A stretch of 19,958 bases of DNA from positions 1-19,958 of the forward strand of contig CANRGU010000011.1 of the NCBI GenBank assembly GCA_947630255.1, written 5' to 3'. The DNA comes from an uncultured Clostridia bacterium (GTDB lineage Bacteria > Bacillota > Clostridia > TANB77 > CAG-508). The position numbers and the translations under genes are program-made. Below are positions 1 to 7,657 of this stretch, in pieces. Within the stretch, counting starts at the first letter, position 1, and every line of letters starts with the position of its first letter. The notes beneath the pieces were generated by a model. It made no database searches. It was not told the origin of the DNA and saw nothing but the letters and a program-made list of their open reading frames with translations.

Positions 1-288
1 AATAATTTAGTATCAGGATACTTTGATTTTGCGGAAATACAAGCAATAAGGCATAATCCAATGTATATGGAAGATTACATTAAACAATTAGATACTATAC
101 TTTCTTCAACAGGTGAAAAAGTATTAATTGGAGCTGGTACTATAAGTCATGATAAGGCAATAAAAAAGGCTAAAGCAGAATATAAAAAATATCAAGTTAA
201 GACTATCAGTCCTGTAGAAAAAGAATATTTAAATGCTTTGAAGGAAGTAAATAATAAAATTGAAAAAAGAATAAAAAATGAACAGTAA
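1..288 (+). CDS. RhuM family protein, C-terminal part (cut by window start)
   Basis: The reading frame is open from base 1 to the TAA at 286-288, so this is the 3' end of a gene that begins outside the window. About 95 residues are visible. The stretch YFDFAEIQAIRHNPMYMEDY, followed by a lysine-rich segment with SHDKAIKKAKAEYKKY and then SPVEKEYLNALKEV, is the pattern I know from the C-terminus of RhuM (virulence protein RhuM, PF13310). The molecular function of RhuM is not established; these proteins are common in accessory regions of gut bacteria. The first internal ATG (61) is not a believable start, because recognisable family sequence lies upstream of it. A terminator follows at 318-350. 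Confidence 0.8.
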   Translation, partial: NNLVSGYFDFAEIQAIRHNPMYMEDYIKQLDTILSSTGEKVLIGAGTISHDKAIKKAKAEYKKYQVKTISPVEKEYLNALKEVNNKIEKRIKNEQ

Positions 289-317
289 CTTAAAAATTAA
301 ATAATATAATTTATAGT

Positions 318-350
318 GTGTATCCAAAAGTTAAAAGGATACACTTTTTT
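318..350 (+). terminator. Rho-independent terminator after the RhuM gene
   Basis: An 8-bp perfect stem (GTGTATCC at 318-325, GGATACAC at 337-344) with an 11-nt loop is followed by six T's. It closes the unit upstream of the WYL regulator. Confidence 0.85.
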
Positions 351-394
351 ATTAAATAAGAAAAATTATATTAAAACATTTAATGACCAGTTTG

Positions 395-423
395 TTGCAA
401 AATTTAAAAAATAGATGTAATAT
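395..423 (+). promoter_or_regulatory. Sigma-A type promoter for the WYL regulator
   Basis: TTGCAA at 395-400 and TAATAT at 418-423 are separated by 17 bp. The predicted transcript would start near 430, leaving a leader of about 47 nt before the ATG at 477. The assignment rests on motif match and spacing only. Confidence 0.5.
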
Positions 424-476
424 AGTAAAAGATGGAGAATGGATTTAACAATTAGAAAGGGTAAGGGATAGAAAAC

Positions 477-1472
477 ATGGAGTTATACGAAAAAAATGGA
501 AATATATTATATATTTTGAATGTATTAAAAAAATATAGTGATGAAGATCACAAATTATCTATATCAGAACTAAAAGAAAAAATAAATGAAATATATGGTG
601 AAGATATAGACCCGAGAACTATAAGAAGAAATATCAACTTACTTAAAGAAAAATTTGGTTATGATATTAGTACATACAACGATAATAAAATAGGTTATTA
701 CATAAGCAATGATCCAGAAACAGATTTCGAACCAGGAGAAATAAGAGCTATTATTGATAATTTTAGTTATGCAAACTACATTGTTCCATCTGTTGCAAGA
801 AATATAATAAAAAAATGCAAGAATATTCAAACAGTATATGAAAATGAAAAAATAAAAGATTATGAGATATATGCAAATGATTCAAAAACTGAAAATACAG
901 AAGTGATAATGAATATAGAAGATATTTCTAACAGTATTTTTAGAAAAAAGAAGATTAAATTTGAGTACTGGAAATATGCGATAACTAATAAATTAGAAAA
1001 AACAATTGTAAGTAGTCCAGTAGTATCTCCTTATGCAATTGTCTATAATAAGCAAGAATTTTATTTAATTGGAATAAAAGAAGGACAAACAAATTTTTAT
1101 AATTACAGGATAGATAGAATAAAAAACATTAAAATTCTTGATGAAGATATTACAATTAAGAAAAAGAAAAGTGAAATAAAAGATTTTGCAGAATCATCTA
1201 TTGAAATGTTCGGCGGTAAAAAAGAAGAAATAGAAGCAATTTGCCATATTTGGTTATTAGATGCAATTTTCGACACTTTTGGAAGAAATGTAACAATTGA
1301 AAAAATACCAAATGATGACGAACATTTTAAATTATTAGTTGACACGAATCCATTAGGATTTAGAATGTGGGCTATGAGAAATATAGATTTAGTAGAGGTA
1401 AAAAGGCCAATAGCATTAAGAAATGAAATGATTAAAATTATAGAAAAAGCAAAAGAAAGATATGATACCTAA
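477..1472 (+). CDS. WYL-domain transcriptional regulator (HTH plus WYL, YafY-like)
   Basis: This 331-aa protein is a DNA-binding regulator. Residues about 1-65 form a winged helix-turn-helix of the DeoR/HTH_11 type (LSISELKEKI, then DPRTIRRNINLL as the recognition region). Residues about 155-225 contain a WYL domain: SSPVVSPYAIVYNKQEFYLI followed by NYRIDRIKNI. WYL domains are thought to bind small ligands or nucleic acid and often sit in regulators of stress, phage-defence and mobile-element genes. A C-terminal WCX-like extension reaches about residue 325. The ATG at 477 has a modest ribosome site (AAGGG at 463-467). The gene stands alone with its own promoter, and its target cannot be read from the sequence. 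Confidence 0.85.
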   Translation: MELYEKNGNILYILNVLKKYSDEDHKLSISELKEKINEIYGEDIDPRTIRRNINLLKEKFGYDISTYNDNKIGYYISNDPETDFEPGEIRAIIDNFSYANYIVPSVARNIIKKCKNIQTVYENEKIKDYEIYANDSKTENTEVIMNIEDISNSIFRKKKIKFEYWKYAITNKLEKTIVSSPVVSPYAIVYNKQEFYLIGIKEGQTNFYNYRIDRIKNIKILDEDITIKKKKSEIKDFAESSIEMFGGKKEEIEAICHIWLLDAIFDTFGRNVTIEKIPNDDEHFKLLVDTNPLGFRMWAMRNIDLVEVKRPIALRNEMIKIIEKAKERYDT

Positions 1473-1502
1473 TTTTATTGTAAAGCAGAAAACAGTATAA
1501 AT

Positions 1503-1531
1503 TTGACAGAATAATGGTTACATGGTATATT
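1503..1531 (+). promoter_or_regulatory. Strong sigma-A promoter upstream of the 1620 gene and prfB
   Basis: A perfect TTGACA at 1503-1508 is followed after 17 bp by TATATT at 1526-1531, with an extended -10 TG at 1523-1524. The predicted start is near 1538, giving an 80-nt leader that contains the 1582-1600 hairpin. No terminator is seen between this point and prfB, so it may drive both genes. Confidence 0.65.
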
Positions 1532-1581
1532 TACAGATATAAAAAATATAAATTAGTACTTTTGGATAAAAGTGAAGAGTA

Positions 1582-1600
1582 CAAAATGCTTCGCATTTTG
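1582..1600 (+). promoter_or_regulatory. Leader hairpin directly abutting the Shine-Dalgarno
   Basis: CAAAATGC (1582-1589), a TTC loop and GCATTTTG (1593-1600) form an 8-bp perfect stem. The next base starts GAAAGGAGGT (1601-1610), the ribosome site of the gene at 1620. There is no T-run, so it is not a terminator. It may protect the 5' end or tune access to the ribosome site. Confidence 0.4.
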
Positions 1601-1619
1601 GAAAGGAGGTGCACTAAAG

Positions 1620-2045
1620 ATGAGTAAAAGAAATATTATCTTTATATGTGTTGCAGTTGCGGTTATTATAGTTGTTGCATTCGCAGTTTATTTTATAGTA
1701 AAACCAGTAAATGATTCTAAAAATTCAGATAATGAAAAAATAATAATAGAAAAATATGATGAAGATTTTAATGTTGAAAAAACAGTAGAAATTACAAATA
1801 AAAAACAAATAAAACAACTAAAGGATATTTGTGAAAATCCATCACTAGAGCAGGATGATGAAACACCTTATCTTGCAATAAGAAACGATGTTAAAATAGA
1901 CTTAGGAAATGGAAAATTTTTAATGATACAATTAGGACTTGACAAATATTGTTACTATGAGGATGCAAATACAGATACACAACTTGTAATTAAAATGCCT
2001 GAGGGATTATTAGAAAAAGTAAATGATATTTTAGCAAAAAATTAG
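1620..2045 (+). CDS. Membrane-anchored protein of unknown function
   Basis: A 141-aa protein that I do not recognise. Residues about 5-27 form one hydrophobic membrane segment (IIFICVAVAVIIVVAFAVYF), followed by a polar, lysine- and aspartate-rich extracellular part of about 110 residues without cysteine pairs, repeats or known catalytic motifs. It looks like a small exported protein held by an N-terminal anchor. The start at 1620 is chosen because GAAAGGAGGT lies 9 bases upstream; an in-frame ATG at 1572 has no such site. It lies 43 bp upstream of prfB and probably shares its transcript. The extracytoplasmic part is acidic and could be a small lipoprotein-like or sensor domain, but nothing supports a specific role. 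Confidence 0.7.
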   Translation: MSKRNIIFICVAVAVIIVVAFAVYFIVKPVNDSKNSDNEKIIIEKYDEDFNVEKTVEITNKKQIKQLKDICENPSLEQDDETPYLAIRNDVKIDLGNGKFLMIQLGLDKYCYYEDANTDTQLVIKMPEGLLEKVNDILAKN

Positions 2046-2088
2046 TGTAGGGAAGGTAAGAGTGAATTTTTAAAAGGAGGCAAATTTT

Positions 2089-3208
2089 GTGATAGAGCTA
2101 GAAGAAAACAAGCATAAAATTTTAGAGTTGAAAGCTAAATTAAAAAATATAGGTGATTCACTTTGACATTGAAAGTATCAAAGTAGAATTAAATGAATTG
2201 CAAGAAAAAACACATGTATCTGATTTTTGGGAAAATCCTGAAAAAAGTACAGTTATTTTATCTAAAATAAAAGTAATTCAAAACAAATTAGATAAATATA
2301 ATAAAATAGAAAAGGAACTTTCTAATATTGAAGATTTAAATGAGTTATTAATTACAGAATATGATGAGGATTTAGCAAAAGAACTTGTTTGCAATACAGT
2401 TAATTTAGAAAATGAAATAAATGGGTTAGAAATACAAACACTTTTATCAGGTAAATATGATAGAAACAATGCAATACTTACACTTCATCCAGGAGCAGGT
2501 GGAACAGAATCACAAGATTGGGTAGAAATGCTATATAGAATGTACTCTAAATGGGCTAATTCCAATGGATATACAGTCAAAGAGTTAGACTATTTAGAAG
2601 GCGATGAGGCAGGAATTAAAAGTGTAACATTTTTGGTTTCTGGAGAAAATGCTTATGGATATCTTAAAGGAGAAATGGGAGTACATAGATTAATTAGAAT
2701 ATCGCCTTTCGATAGTGGTGGAAGGAGGCATACTTCTTTTGCATCTCTCGAAGTATTGCCAGAAATATCTGAGGATATACAATTAGATATAAACATGCAG
2801 GATTTGCGAATAGATACATATAGAGCATCAGGAGCAGGTGGCCAACATATAAATAAAACAGATTCAGCAGTAAGAATTACGCATATTCCTACAAACATTG
2901 TAGTTTCTTGCCAATCTGAAAGATCACAAATACAGAACAAAGAAACTGCTATGAAAATGCTAAAATCAAAGCTTTTCGAATTAAAAGAAAAAGAGCAAAA
3001 GGATAAAATAGAAGACCTAAAAGGTGTTCAAAAAGATATAGCTTGGGGAAGTCAAATACGTTCTTACATATTCTGTCCATATACGTTAGTAAAAGACCAT
3101 AGAACAAATTTTGAAGTAGGAAATGTAGAGGCAGTAATGAACGGAGATTTAAATGGATTTATGGAAAGCTATTTAAAATTCATAACAAAAAATAAAGAAC
3201 AAAAATAA
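2089..3208 (+). CDS. prfB: Peptide chain release factor 2, expressed by programmed +1 frameshift
   Basis: RF2 recognises UAA and UGA stop codons in the ribosomal A site and triggers peptide release. The gene has two frames. A GTG at 2089, 8 bases after AAAAGGAGG, opens 25 codons that end in CTT TGA at 2161-2166. A +1 slip on CTT then continues with GAC at 2165 to the TAA at 3208, giving 372 aa. This is the classic RF2 autoregulatory frameshift: low RF2 makes the ribosome pause at UGA and slip. A weak Shine-Dalgarno-like AGGTGA (2151-2156) lies just upstream, as in other bacteria. The codon-recognition motif SPF falls at about residues 205-207 and the catalytic GGQ at about 250-252, the same numbering as E. 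coli RF2. A GTG at 2153 could be mistaken for the start. Confidence 0.97.
2151..2167 (+). promoter_or_regulatory. RF2 programmed frameshift site
   Basis: The slippery CTT TGA C spans 2161-2167, with an in-frame UGA at 2164-2166 and the Shine-Dalgarno-like AGGTGA stimulator at 2151-2156. It couples RF2 synthesis to RF2 level. Confidence 0.95.
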
Positions 3209-3316
3209 TTAGAAAGTAATATAATATAGAGTAAAAGTATTATTTTGCTTTTACATAAATAATGTTTAAATTTAGATATTATTTATACTTAATATAGTAA
3301 AGTGGGGCAAATATTG

Positions 3317-4042
3317 ATGAGCTTAATTATACAAAAATATGGAGGAACTTCAGTAGCAGATAAAGATAAACTTTTAAATGTATGCAAGCATGCAATTAAA
3401 GAATATGAAGCAAATAATAAAGTAGTCATTGTAGTATCAGCACAAGGAAGTACAACAGACAGATTAATTTTAGAAGAACAGGAAATATCAAATAATCCAG
3501 ATAAAAGAGAGCATGATGTTTTACTCTCAACAGGTGAACAAATTACCATATCTAAACTTGCAATATACTTAAAAGAACTTGGATATGATGCTATATCTTA
3601 CACAGGTTGGCAAATACCAATTATTACAGATGATATATATGGTAATGCAAATATTATAGATATAAAAACTGATAAAATCTTAAAAGAACTCGAAAAAAAC
3701 AGAATTGTTATAGTTGCAGGATTTCAAGGAATTACAAAAGCTGGTGATATAACAACACTTGGCAGAGGAGGTTCTGACACAACAGCTGTAGCACTTGCAG
3801 CATATTTAAAAGCCGATAAATTATATATTTATACGGATGTGGATGGAGTATATTCAGAAGATCCAAATAAAAATGGAAAAGCGATAAAATATGATACAAT
3901 TTCATATGATAAAATGATAGAAATGGCTAAAAATGGTGCAAAAGTACTGCACACAAAATGTGTTGAAATGGCTAAAAAATATAATGTTCCAATAATAGTA
4001 AAATCTACTTTTGTAGAAAACGATGGAACAATTGTAAAATAA
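3317..4042 (+). CDS. Aspartate kinase catalytic domain without ACT regulatory domain
   Basis: The protein phosphorylates L-aspartate with ATP, the first step towards lysine, threonine, methionine and diaminopimelate. Family motifs are clear: KYGGTSVA near the N-terminus (substrate and nucleotide binding), LLSTGEQITISKLA, TLGRGGSDTTAVALAAYL and YTDVDGVYSEDP (the amino-acid kinase core). At 241 aa it is much shorter than usual aspartokinases (about 400-460 aa): the C-terminal ACT domains that bind lysine or threonine are absent, and a terminator follows the stop within 10 bp, so no second reading frame could supply them. I choose the ATG at 3317 because the family begins MSLI.QKYGGTS; GTG at 3302 is in frame but its context is poor. 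It may be feedback-insensitive or pair with a separate ACT protein. Confidence 0.88.
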   Translation: MSLIIQKYGGTSVADKDKLLNVCKHAIKEYEANNKVVIVVSAQGSTTDRLILEEQEISNNPDKREHDVLLSTGEQITISKLAIYLKELGYDAISYTGWQIPIITDDIYGNANIIDIKTDKILKELEKNRIVIVAGFQGITKAGDITTLGRGGSDTTAVALAAYLKADKLYIYTDVDGVYSEDPNKNGKAIKYDTISYDKMIEMAKNGAKVLHTKCVEMAKKYNVPIIVKSTFVENDGTIVK

Positions 4043-4047
4043 GTTAC

Positions 4048-4078
4048 AAGGCAGGCAAAATAGATCCTGCCTTTTATA
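4048..4078 (+). terminator. Rho-independent terminator after aspartate kinase
   Basis: AAGGCAGG at 4048-4055 pairs with CCTGCCTT at 4066-4073 across a 10-nt loop, followed by a short T-rich tail. It begins 6 bp after the stop codon. Confidence 0.8.
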
Positions 4079-4113
4079 TTGTATCAATTTATCCGTAAAA
4101 ATTTCCAAAACTA

Positions 4114-4142
4114 TTGCAAAAAGAAAATGTATAATTTATAAT
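4114..4142 (+). promoter_or_regulatory. Sigma-A promoter for the 4175 gene
   Basis: TTGCAA at 4114-4119 and a perfect TATAAT at 4137-4142 are 17 bp apart. The predicted leader is about 26 nt, ending in the ribosome site GAAAGG. Confidence 0.65.
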
Positions 4143-4174
4143 AAACTAAAAATAATACGAAAGGTTGTGTAAAA

Positions 4175-4882
4175 ATGAATAACGGAAGAGGTAATATAGG
4201 TTTAATTATTGGAATTATAGTAGTAGTACTTATAATTGCAATAGTAGGAGTAATTTTTTTAGTAAATGGAAATAAGGATTCAAAGGACGGAACAGTTCAA
4301 AATATAGCTAATACATCTAGCAATAAGTTAAATAATGAAAACGAAGAAAACAACTCAAATCAAATAGATTTAAGTAATTGGGGAGTGCCAGACAGTATCG
4401 TAGTAGAAATTGGAGATACTATTACTAGAGCTTGTATAAAATTTCCAACTTTATCAGGAATTATAAGAGGTACAGGAAAAATAGCTTATCAAACAGATAA
4501 AACATTAGTTATTTTAGATGGACAACTAACATCTATTTCGCCAAATGTAAATGAAATAAGTAATGTACTTCCAGCATATTTTGAACAAACTATTAAAATA
4601 ATGGAAAGATATCGTAGATCAGACTGGAAAGATTTTGCATTTAATGTAGAAACAAAAGAAATGGTAAAAATTAATGATTATGACATGTGTAAATATACAG
4701 GAACTCATACATATACATATAATGGAGAACCTGGAAGTATGAAATTTGTAGCATATGCTACTCAACTAAAAGAAAATGGTGGATATGTTTACTGGATGGT
4801 TATAGATGAAACAGAAGACCAATCTATGACAAATACAATAATGGAACACGCTACAAATATGGCATATACATTTCATGAATAA
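4175..4882 (+). CDS. Single-pass membrane protein with a large extracellular domain, unknown function
   Basis: This 235-aa protein starts with a short basic N-terminus (NNGRGN), then a membrane segment at about residues 8-31 (IGLIIGIIVVVLIIAIVGVI). An Asn/Ser/Asp-rich spacer (about 33-68) leads to a folded domain of about 165 residues containing SDWKDFAFNVETKEMVKIN and a Tyr/Thr-rich strand region (TGTHTYTYNGEPG). The layout is type II, with the C-terminal part outside. I do not recognise the domain. The gene has its own promoter and terminator, so it is a single-gene unit. It resembles many secreted clostridial proteins with a Gly/Asn linker behind one anchor; no enzyme motif is visible. Confidence 0.75.
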   Translation: MNNGRGNIGLIIGIIVVVLIIAIVGVIFLVNGNKDSKDGTVQNIANTSSNKLNNENEENNSNQIDLSNWGVPDSIVVEIGDTITRACIKFPTLSGIIRGTGKIAYQTDKTLVILDGQLTSISPNVNEISNVLPAYFEQTIKIMERYRRSDWKDFAFNVETKEMVKINDYDMCKYTGTHTYTYNGEPGSMKFVAYATQLKENGGYVYWMVIDETEDQSMTNTIMEHATNMAYTFHE

Positions 4883-4895
4883 TAATAAAAATATT

Positions 4896-4920
4896 AAGAC
4901 GAGTTTTCTCGTCTTTTTTT
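4896..4920 (+). terminator. Rho-independent terminator
   Basis: AAGACGAG (4896-4903), loop TTTT, CTCGTCTT (4908-4915), then T's to 4920. It closes the 4175 gene. The sequence just after it, ATTGAATAGG, recurs after the purH terminator. Confidence 0.92.
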
Positions 4921-4976
4921 ATTGAATAGGGAAAATCGAAGATTTTTTTATGTATTATTTTGTCGAACGATTTTTA

Positions 4977-5005
4977 TTGCTAAAAAAATAGTAATAATAT
5001 ATAAT
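4977..5005 (+). promoter_or_regulatory. Promoter of the small toxin-antitoxin operon
   Basis: TTGCTA at 4977-4982, 17 bp, then TATAAT at 5000-5005. The transcript would start near 5012, about 57 nt before the antitoxin ATG. An alternative TTG start at 5030 in the same frame follows GAGGGGG and would add 13 residues. Confidence 0.6.
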
Positions 5006-5068
5006 AAAATTTATAAGAGGGGGATTAAATTGAGAAATATAATTTCATATAGAAAGGAGGAATATAAA

Positions 5069-5233
5069 ATGAATTTAAAAAGTAACACAGCTATGCTAAC
5101 AAAATCTATAAATAAAAAAATTGAAAAAGATATAAAAATCGCACAAAAAGATAGATTAATTGGAAATATGGGCACTCCAATTGAAGAGGTATTGATTAAT
5201 ATGAAAAAAATTATAGAAGGAGAAAACTTATAA
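5069..5233 (+). CDS. Putative antitoxin of a type II toxin-antitoxin pair
   Basis: This 54-aa protein has charged helical character (INKKIEKDIKIAQKD, then a hydrophobic tail with IEEVLINMKKIIEG). It shows no recognisable family domain. It is called an antitoxin because it lies only 3 bp upstream of a ParE/RelE-like toxin gene, shares its promoter and has the length usual for such antitoxins. The C-terminal half probably wraps the toxin, while a DNA-binding fold is not obvious. The ATG at 5069 is chosen because AAGGAGG (5054-5060) precedes it by 8 bases; a TTG at 5030 in frame is possible. Some short clostridial antitoxins carry ribbon-helix-helix folds that are hard to see by eye. Confidence 0.6.
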   Translation: MNLKSNTAMLTKSINKKIEKDIKIAQKDRLIGNMGTPIEEVLINMKKIIEGENL

Positions 5234-5236
5234 TAA

Positions 5237-5518
5237 ATGAAAATACTTATTTCCAATAAGGCAAGAGATGATATATATCTAATTTCTATTTATAAACGTA
5301 GATATAGCATTTCAAACAGCCAAAAATTCTTAGAAGATTTTAATTCTGCTATTCAATCTTTATATTTATTTCCTTATATGTATCCTAAAATTTCAAAGAA
5401 TAATTCATATAGAAAAATTTTATTTAGCAAAAATTATTTAATTATATATTTTATTGATAATAATGTGATTTATATAGATTCAATTGTAAATTGCAGGCAA
5501 AATTATATTGAATATTAA
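5237..5518 (+). CDS. ParE/RelE-family toxin
   Basis: A 93-aa protein of the ParE/RelE superfamily (PF05016). It has the expected pattern: a beta strand at the N-terminus (MKILISNKARDDIYLI), two helices, the turn FPYMYPKI, then SYRKILFSKNYLIIYFI and VIYIDSIVNCRQNY, which match the family's C-terminal strands (R..L...YLIIY.I...I.I..I...R). RelE members cut mRNA on the ribosome and ParE members poison gyrase; which applies cannot be told from the sequence. The antitoxin gene ends 3 bp upstream, and the ribosome site AGAAGGAG lies inside its 3' end, so translation is coupled. Confidence 0.8.
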   Translation: MKILISNKARDDIYLISIYKRRYSISNSQKFLEDFNSAIQSLYLFPYMYPKISKNNSYRKILFSKNYLIIYFIDNNVIYIDSIVNCRQNYIEY

Positions 5519-5605
5519 TGTTGTATTATTAATTTTTTTGTAATATAATGAAGTTGCAAAATGAAAAGAGAAAATTTTATTGTATTTTAAGGAGGTAGTT
5601 TTAAA

Positions 5606-7156
5606 GTGAAAGCATTAATTAGTGTTTCTGACAAGACAGGAATAGTAGAATTTGCAAAAGAACTAGAGAGCATGGGAATTGAAATTATTTCAACAGGAGG
5701 TACATACAAAAAATTAAAAGAAGAAGGGGTAAAAGCAATAGAAATTTCTGAACTTACAGGTTTTCCTGAGTGCTTAGATGGAAGGGTAAAAACACTTCAC
5801 CCAAAAGTACATGCAGGAATTTTAGCAATGAGAAGTAATCCTAATCATATGAAACAATTAAAAGATTTAGATGTAGACACAATAGATTTTGTTGTTGTTA
5901 ATTTATATCCTTTTAAACAAACAATATTAAAAGAAAATGTAAAAAGGGAAGAAGCAGTTGAAAATATCGATATAGGTGGACCTACAATGCTTAGAAGTGC
6001 AGCTAAAAACTATCAAGATGTAACAGTAATTACAGATCCAAATGACTATGAAAAGGTCCTTTCAGAATTGAAAGAAAACGGAAAAGTATCGTTAGATACA
6101 AAATTTTATTTAATGAATAAAGTATTCGAACATACAGCAAGCTATGATGCTATGATTTGTAAATATTTAAAAGATGAACGAAAAGACGAAAGCCTTCCAC
6201 AAGAATTAACTCTAACATATGAAAAAGTTCAAGAAATGAGGTATGGAGAGAATCCTCATCAAATAGGAGCTTTATATAAAGAGATAGGAAAATGCGAAGG
6301 ATCACTTACAATAGCAGAGCAACTAAACGGAAAAGAATTATCTTTCAACAATATAAATGACACAAATGGCGCTTTAGAATTATTAAAAGAATTTGACGAG
6401 CCAACAGTTGTTGCTTGTAAACACGGAAATCCATGCGGAGTAGGTAGTGATGAGAAAAGTATTTATAAAGCATGGCAAAAAGCTTTTAGCGCAGACAAAA
6501 CATCAATATTTGGTGGAATTGTTGTATCAAACCGTGAAGTAACAGAAGAAATGGCAAACGAAATGAAAGAAATATTCCTAGAAGTAGTTGTTGCACCATC
6601 TTATTCAGAAAAGGCATTAGAAATATTAAAAGTAAAGCCTAATTTAAGAATTCTTTTATTACCTAGCATAACTGTAAAACAGCCAAAGGGTTCTTATGAT
6701 ATTAAAAAGATAAATGGAGGTATTATACTTCAAACAATAGATTCAGAACTACTTAATGAATATGAAGTTGTAACTAATAGAAAGCCAACAGATAAAGAAC
6801 TAGAAGATTTAATGTTTACATGGAAAATAGTTAAATATGTAAAATCAAATGGTATAGCAATTGGAAAAGACAAACAGTCTTTAGGAATTGGACCTGGACA
6901 AGTAAATAGAATATGGGCTACAAAGCAGTCAATAGAGCATGCAAACGAATTAGTAGGAGAAGGAGTAACAAAAGGAGCAGTTCTTGCATCAGATGCATTT
7001 TTCCCATTTTCAGACTGTGTAGAAGCAGCTCATGATGCAGGAATAACAGCAATAATTCAACCAGGTGGAGCAAAGCAAGATCAAGCTTCAATAGATAAAT
7101 GTAATGAATACGGAATAGCAATGATATTTACACATATGAGACATTTTAGACATTAA
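5606..7156 (+). CDS. purH: Bifunctional AICAR transformylase / IMP cyclohydrolase
   Basis: PurH catalyses the last two steps of purine synthesis: formylation of AICAR with 10-formyl-THF, then ring closure to IMP. The 516-aa length is normal for the family. Residues about 1-145 form the MGS-like cyclohydrolase domain (SVSDKTGIVEFAKEL, STGGTYKKL, RVKTLHPKVHAGIL). From about 150 onward is the transformylase domain, with MRYGENPHQ at about 211-219, the catalytic Lys-His pair in CKHGNPCGVG at about 271-280, and SDAFFPFSD and IQPGGA near the C-terminus. The GTG at 5606 is supported by AAGGAGG at 5589-5595. The gene stands alone, away from any other pur gene in the window. A TATAAT lies at 5534-5539 without a convincing -35 box, and no purine riboswitch is visible in the 87-bp gap. 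Confidence 0.97.
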   Translation: MKALISVSDKTGIVEFAKELESMGIEIISTGGTYKKLKEEGVKAIEISELTGFPECLDGRVKTLHPKVHAGILAMRSNPNHMKQLKDLDVDTIDFVVVNLYPFKQTILKENVKREEAVENIDIGGPTMLRSAAKNYQDVTVITDPNDYEKVLSELKENGKVSLDTKFYLMNKVFEHTASYDAMICKYLKDERKDESLPQELTLTYEKVQEMRYGENPHQIGALYKEIGKCEGSLTIAEQLNGKELSFNNINDTNGALELLKEFDEPTVVACKHGNPCGVGSDEKSIYKAWQKAFSADKTSIFGGIVVSNREVTEEMANEMKEIFLEVVVAPSYSEKALEILKVKPNLRILLLPSITVKQPKGSYDIKKINGGIILQTIDSELLNEYEVVTNRKPTDKELEDLMFTWKIVKYVKSNGIAIGKDKQSLGIGPGQVNRIWATKQSIEHANELVGEGVTKGAVLASDAFFPFSDCVEAAHDAGITAIIQPGGAKQDQASIDKCNEYGIAMIFTHMRHFRH

Positions 7157-7174
7157 TTAAAATCTAATAAAATA

Positions 7175-7235
7175 GGGCAGAGGACTCGTTTTATTGAAAA
7201 TTAAAATTCAATAAAATCTGGACTCTGCCTTTTTA
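7175..7235 (+). terminator. Long bipartite terminator after purH
   Basis: An outer stem GGCAGAG (7176-7182) / CTCTGCC (7223-7229) and an inner stem TTTTATTGAA (7189-7198) / TTCAATAAAA (7207-7216) are separated by an internal loop. A T-run follows at 7230-7234. Confidence 0.85.
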
Positions 7236-7351
7236 TTGAATAGGAAAAAACAAATATATTTTGTTCTAAATAAGACAAGACCTGAATATATATATTAAAG
7301 TGAAAAGCAAAGAGTGCAAGACTCTTCTATATTTTGAAGGAGGAAAATCTT

Positions 7352-7648
7352 ATGACTATTGAAGAAAGAAAAAGTTTGTCTAATACAGTAATACAAAATT
7401 TAGTATTAGAAAATAGAGAAAAGCTTAGTATTTCTGGAGTTTTAGATGTGTTAAGCTTTGACGACCAAGTAGTAATTGTAGAGACAGATTTAGGTTTATT
7501 AAACGTAAAAGGTGAAAATTTAAAAATAAATAAATTGAGCATTGATACATCTGAGGTAGTTATAGAAGGGGATGTATCGAGTATGGCTTATTCAGATAAA
7601 GAAATAGACAAAAAGGGAGCATCTCTTTTAGGTAAGATATTTAAATAA
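7352..7648 (+). CDS. yabP: Sporulation protein YabP
   Basis: YabP is a small protein needed in the mother cell for normal spore coat and cortex formation; in Bacillus it is made under sigma-E. The 98-aa product has the YabP/YqfC family pattern, with LSISGVLDVLSFDDQVVIV in the first half and LNVKGENLKINKLSIDTSEV with a terminal IEGDVSSMAY segment. The start is the ATG at 7352, 8 bases after GAAGGAGG. It overlaps the ribosome site of yabQ (9-bp gap), so the two are co-translated. A small stem (7310-7326) lies in the leader. I cannot identify a sigma-E promoter with confidence. Confidence 0.9.
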   Translation: MTIEERKSLSNTVIQNLVLENREKLSISGVLDVLSFDDQVVIVETDLGLLNVKGENLKINKLSIDTSEVVIEGDVSSMAYSDKEIDKKGASLLGKIFK

Positions 7649-7657
7649 GGTGATAAC

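Noticed and set aside
3231..3256. Terminator after prfB
   Set aside because: GTAAAAG and CTTTTAC can pair around 3233-3256, but no T-run follows, so I do not call it.
4922..5068. N-terminal extension of the small antitoxin
   Set aside because: It runs through the promoter boxes and the perfect ribosome site at 5054-5060, so it is untranslated DNA that happens to be open.
5519..5605. Purine riboswitch upstream of purH
   Set aside because: The gap is only 87 bp and has no P1 stem or conserved aptamer core.
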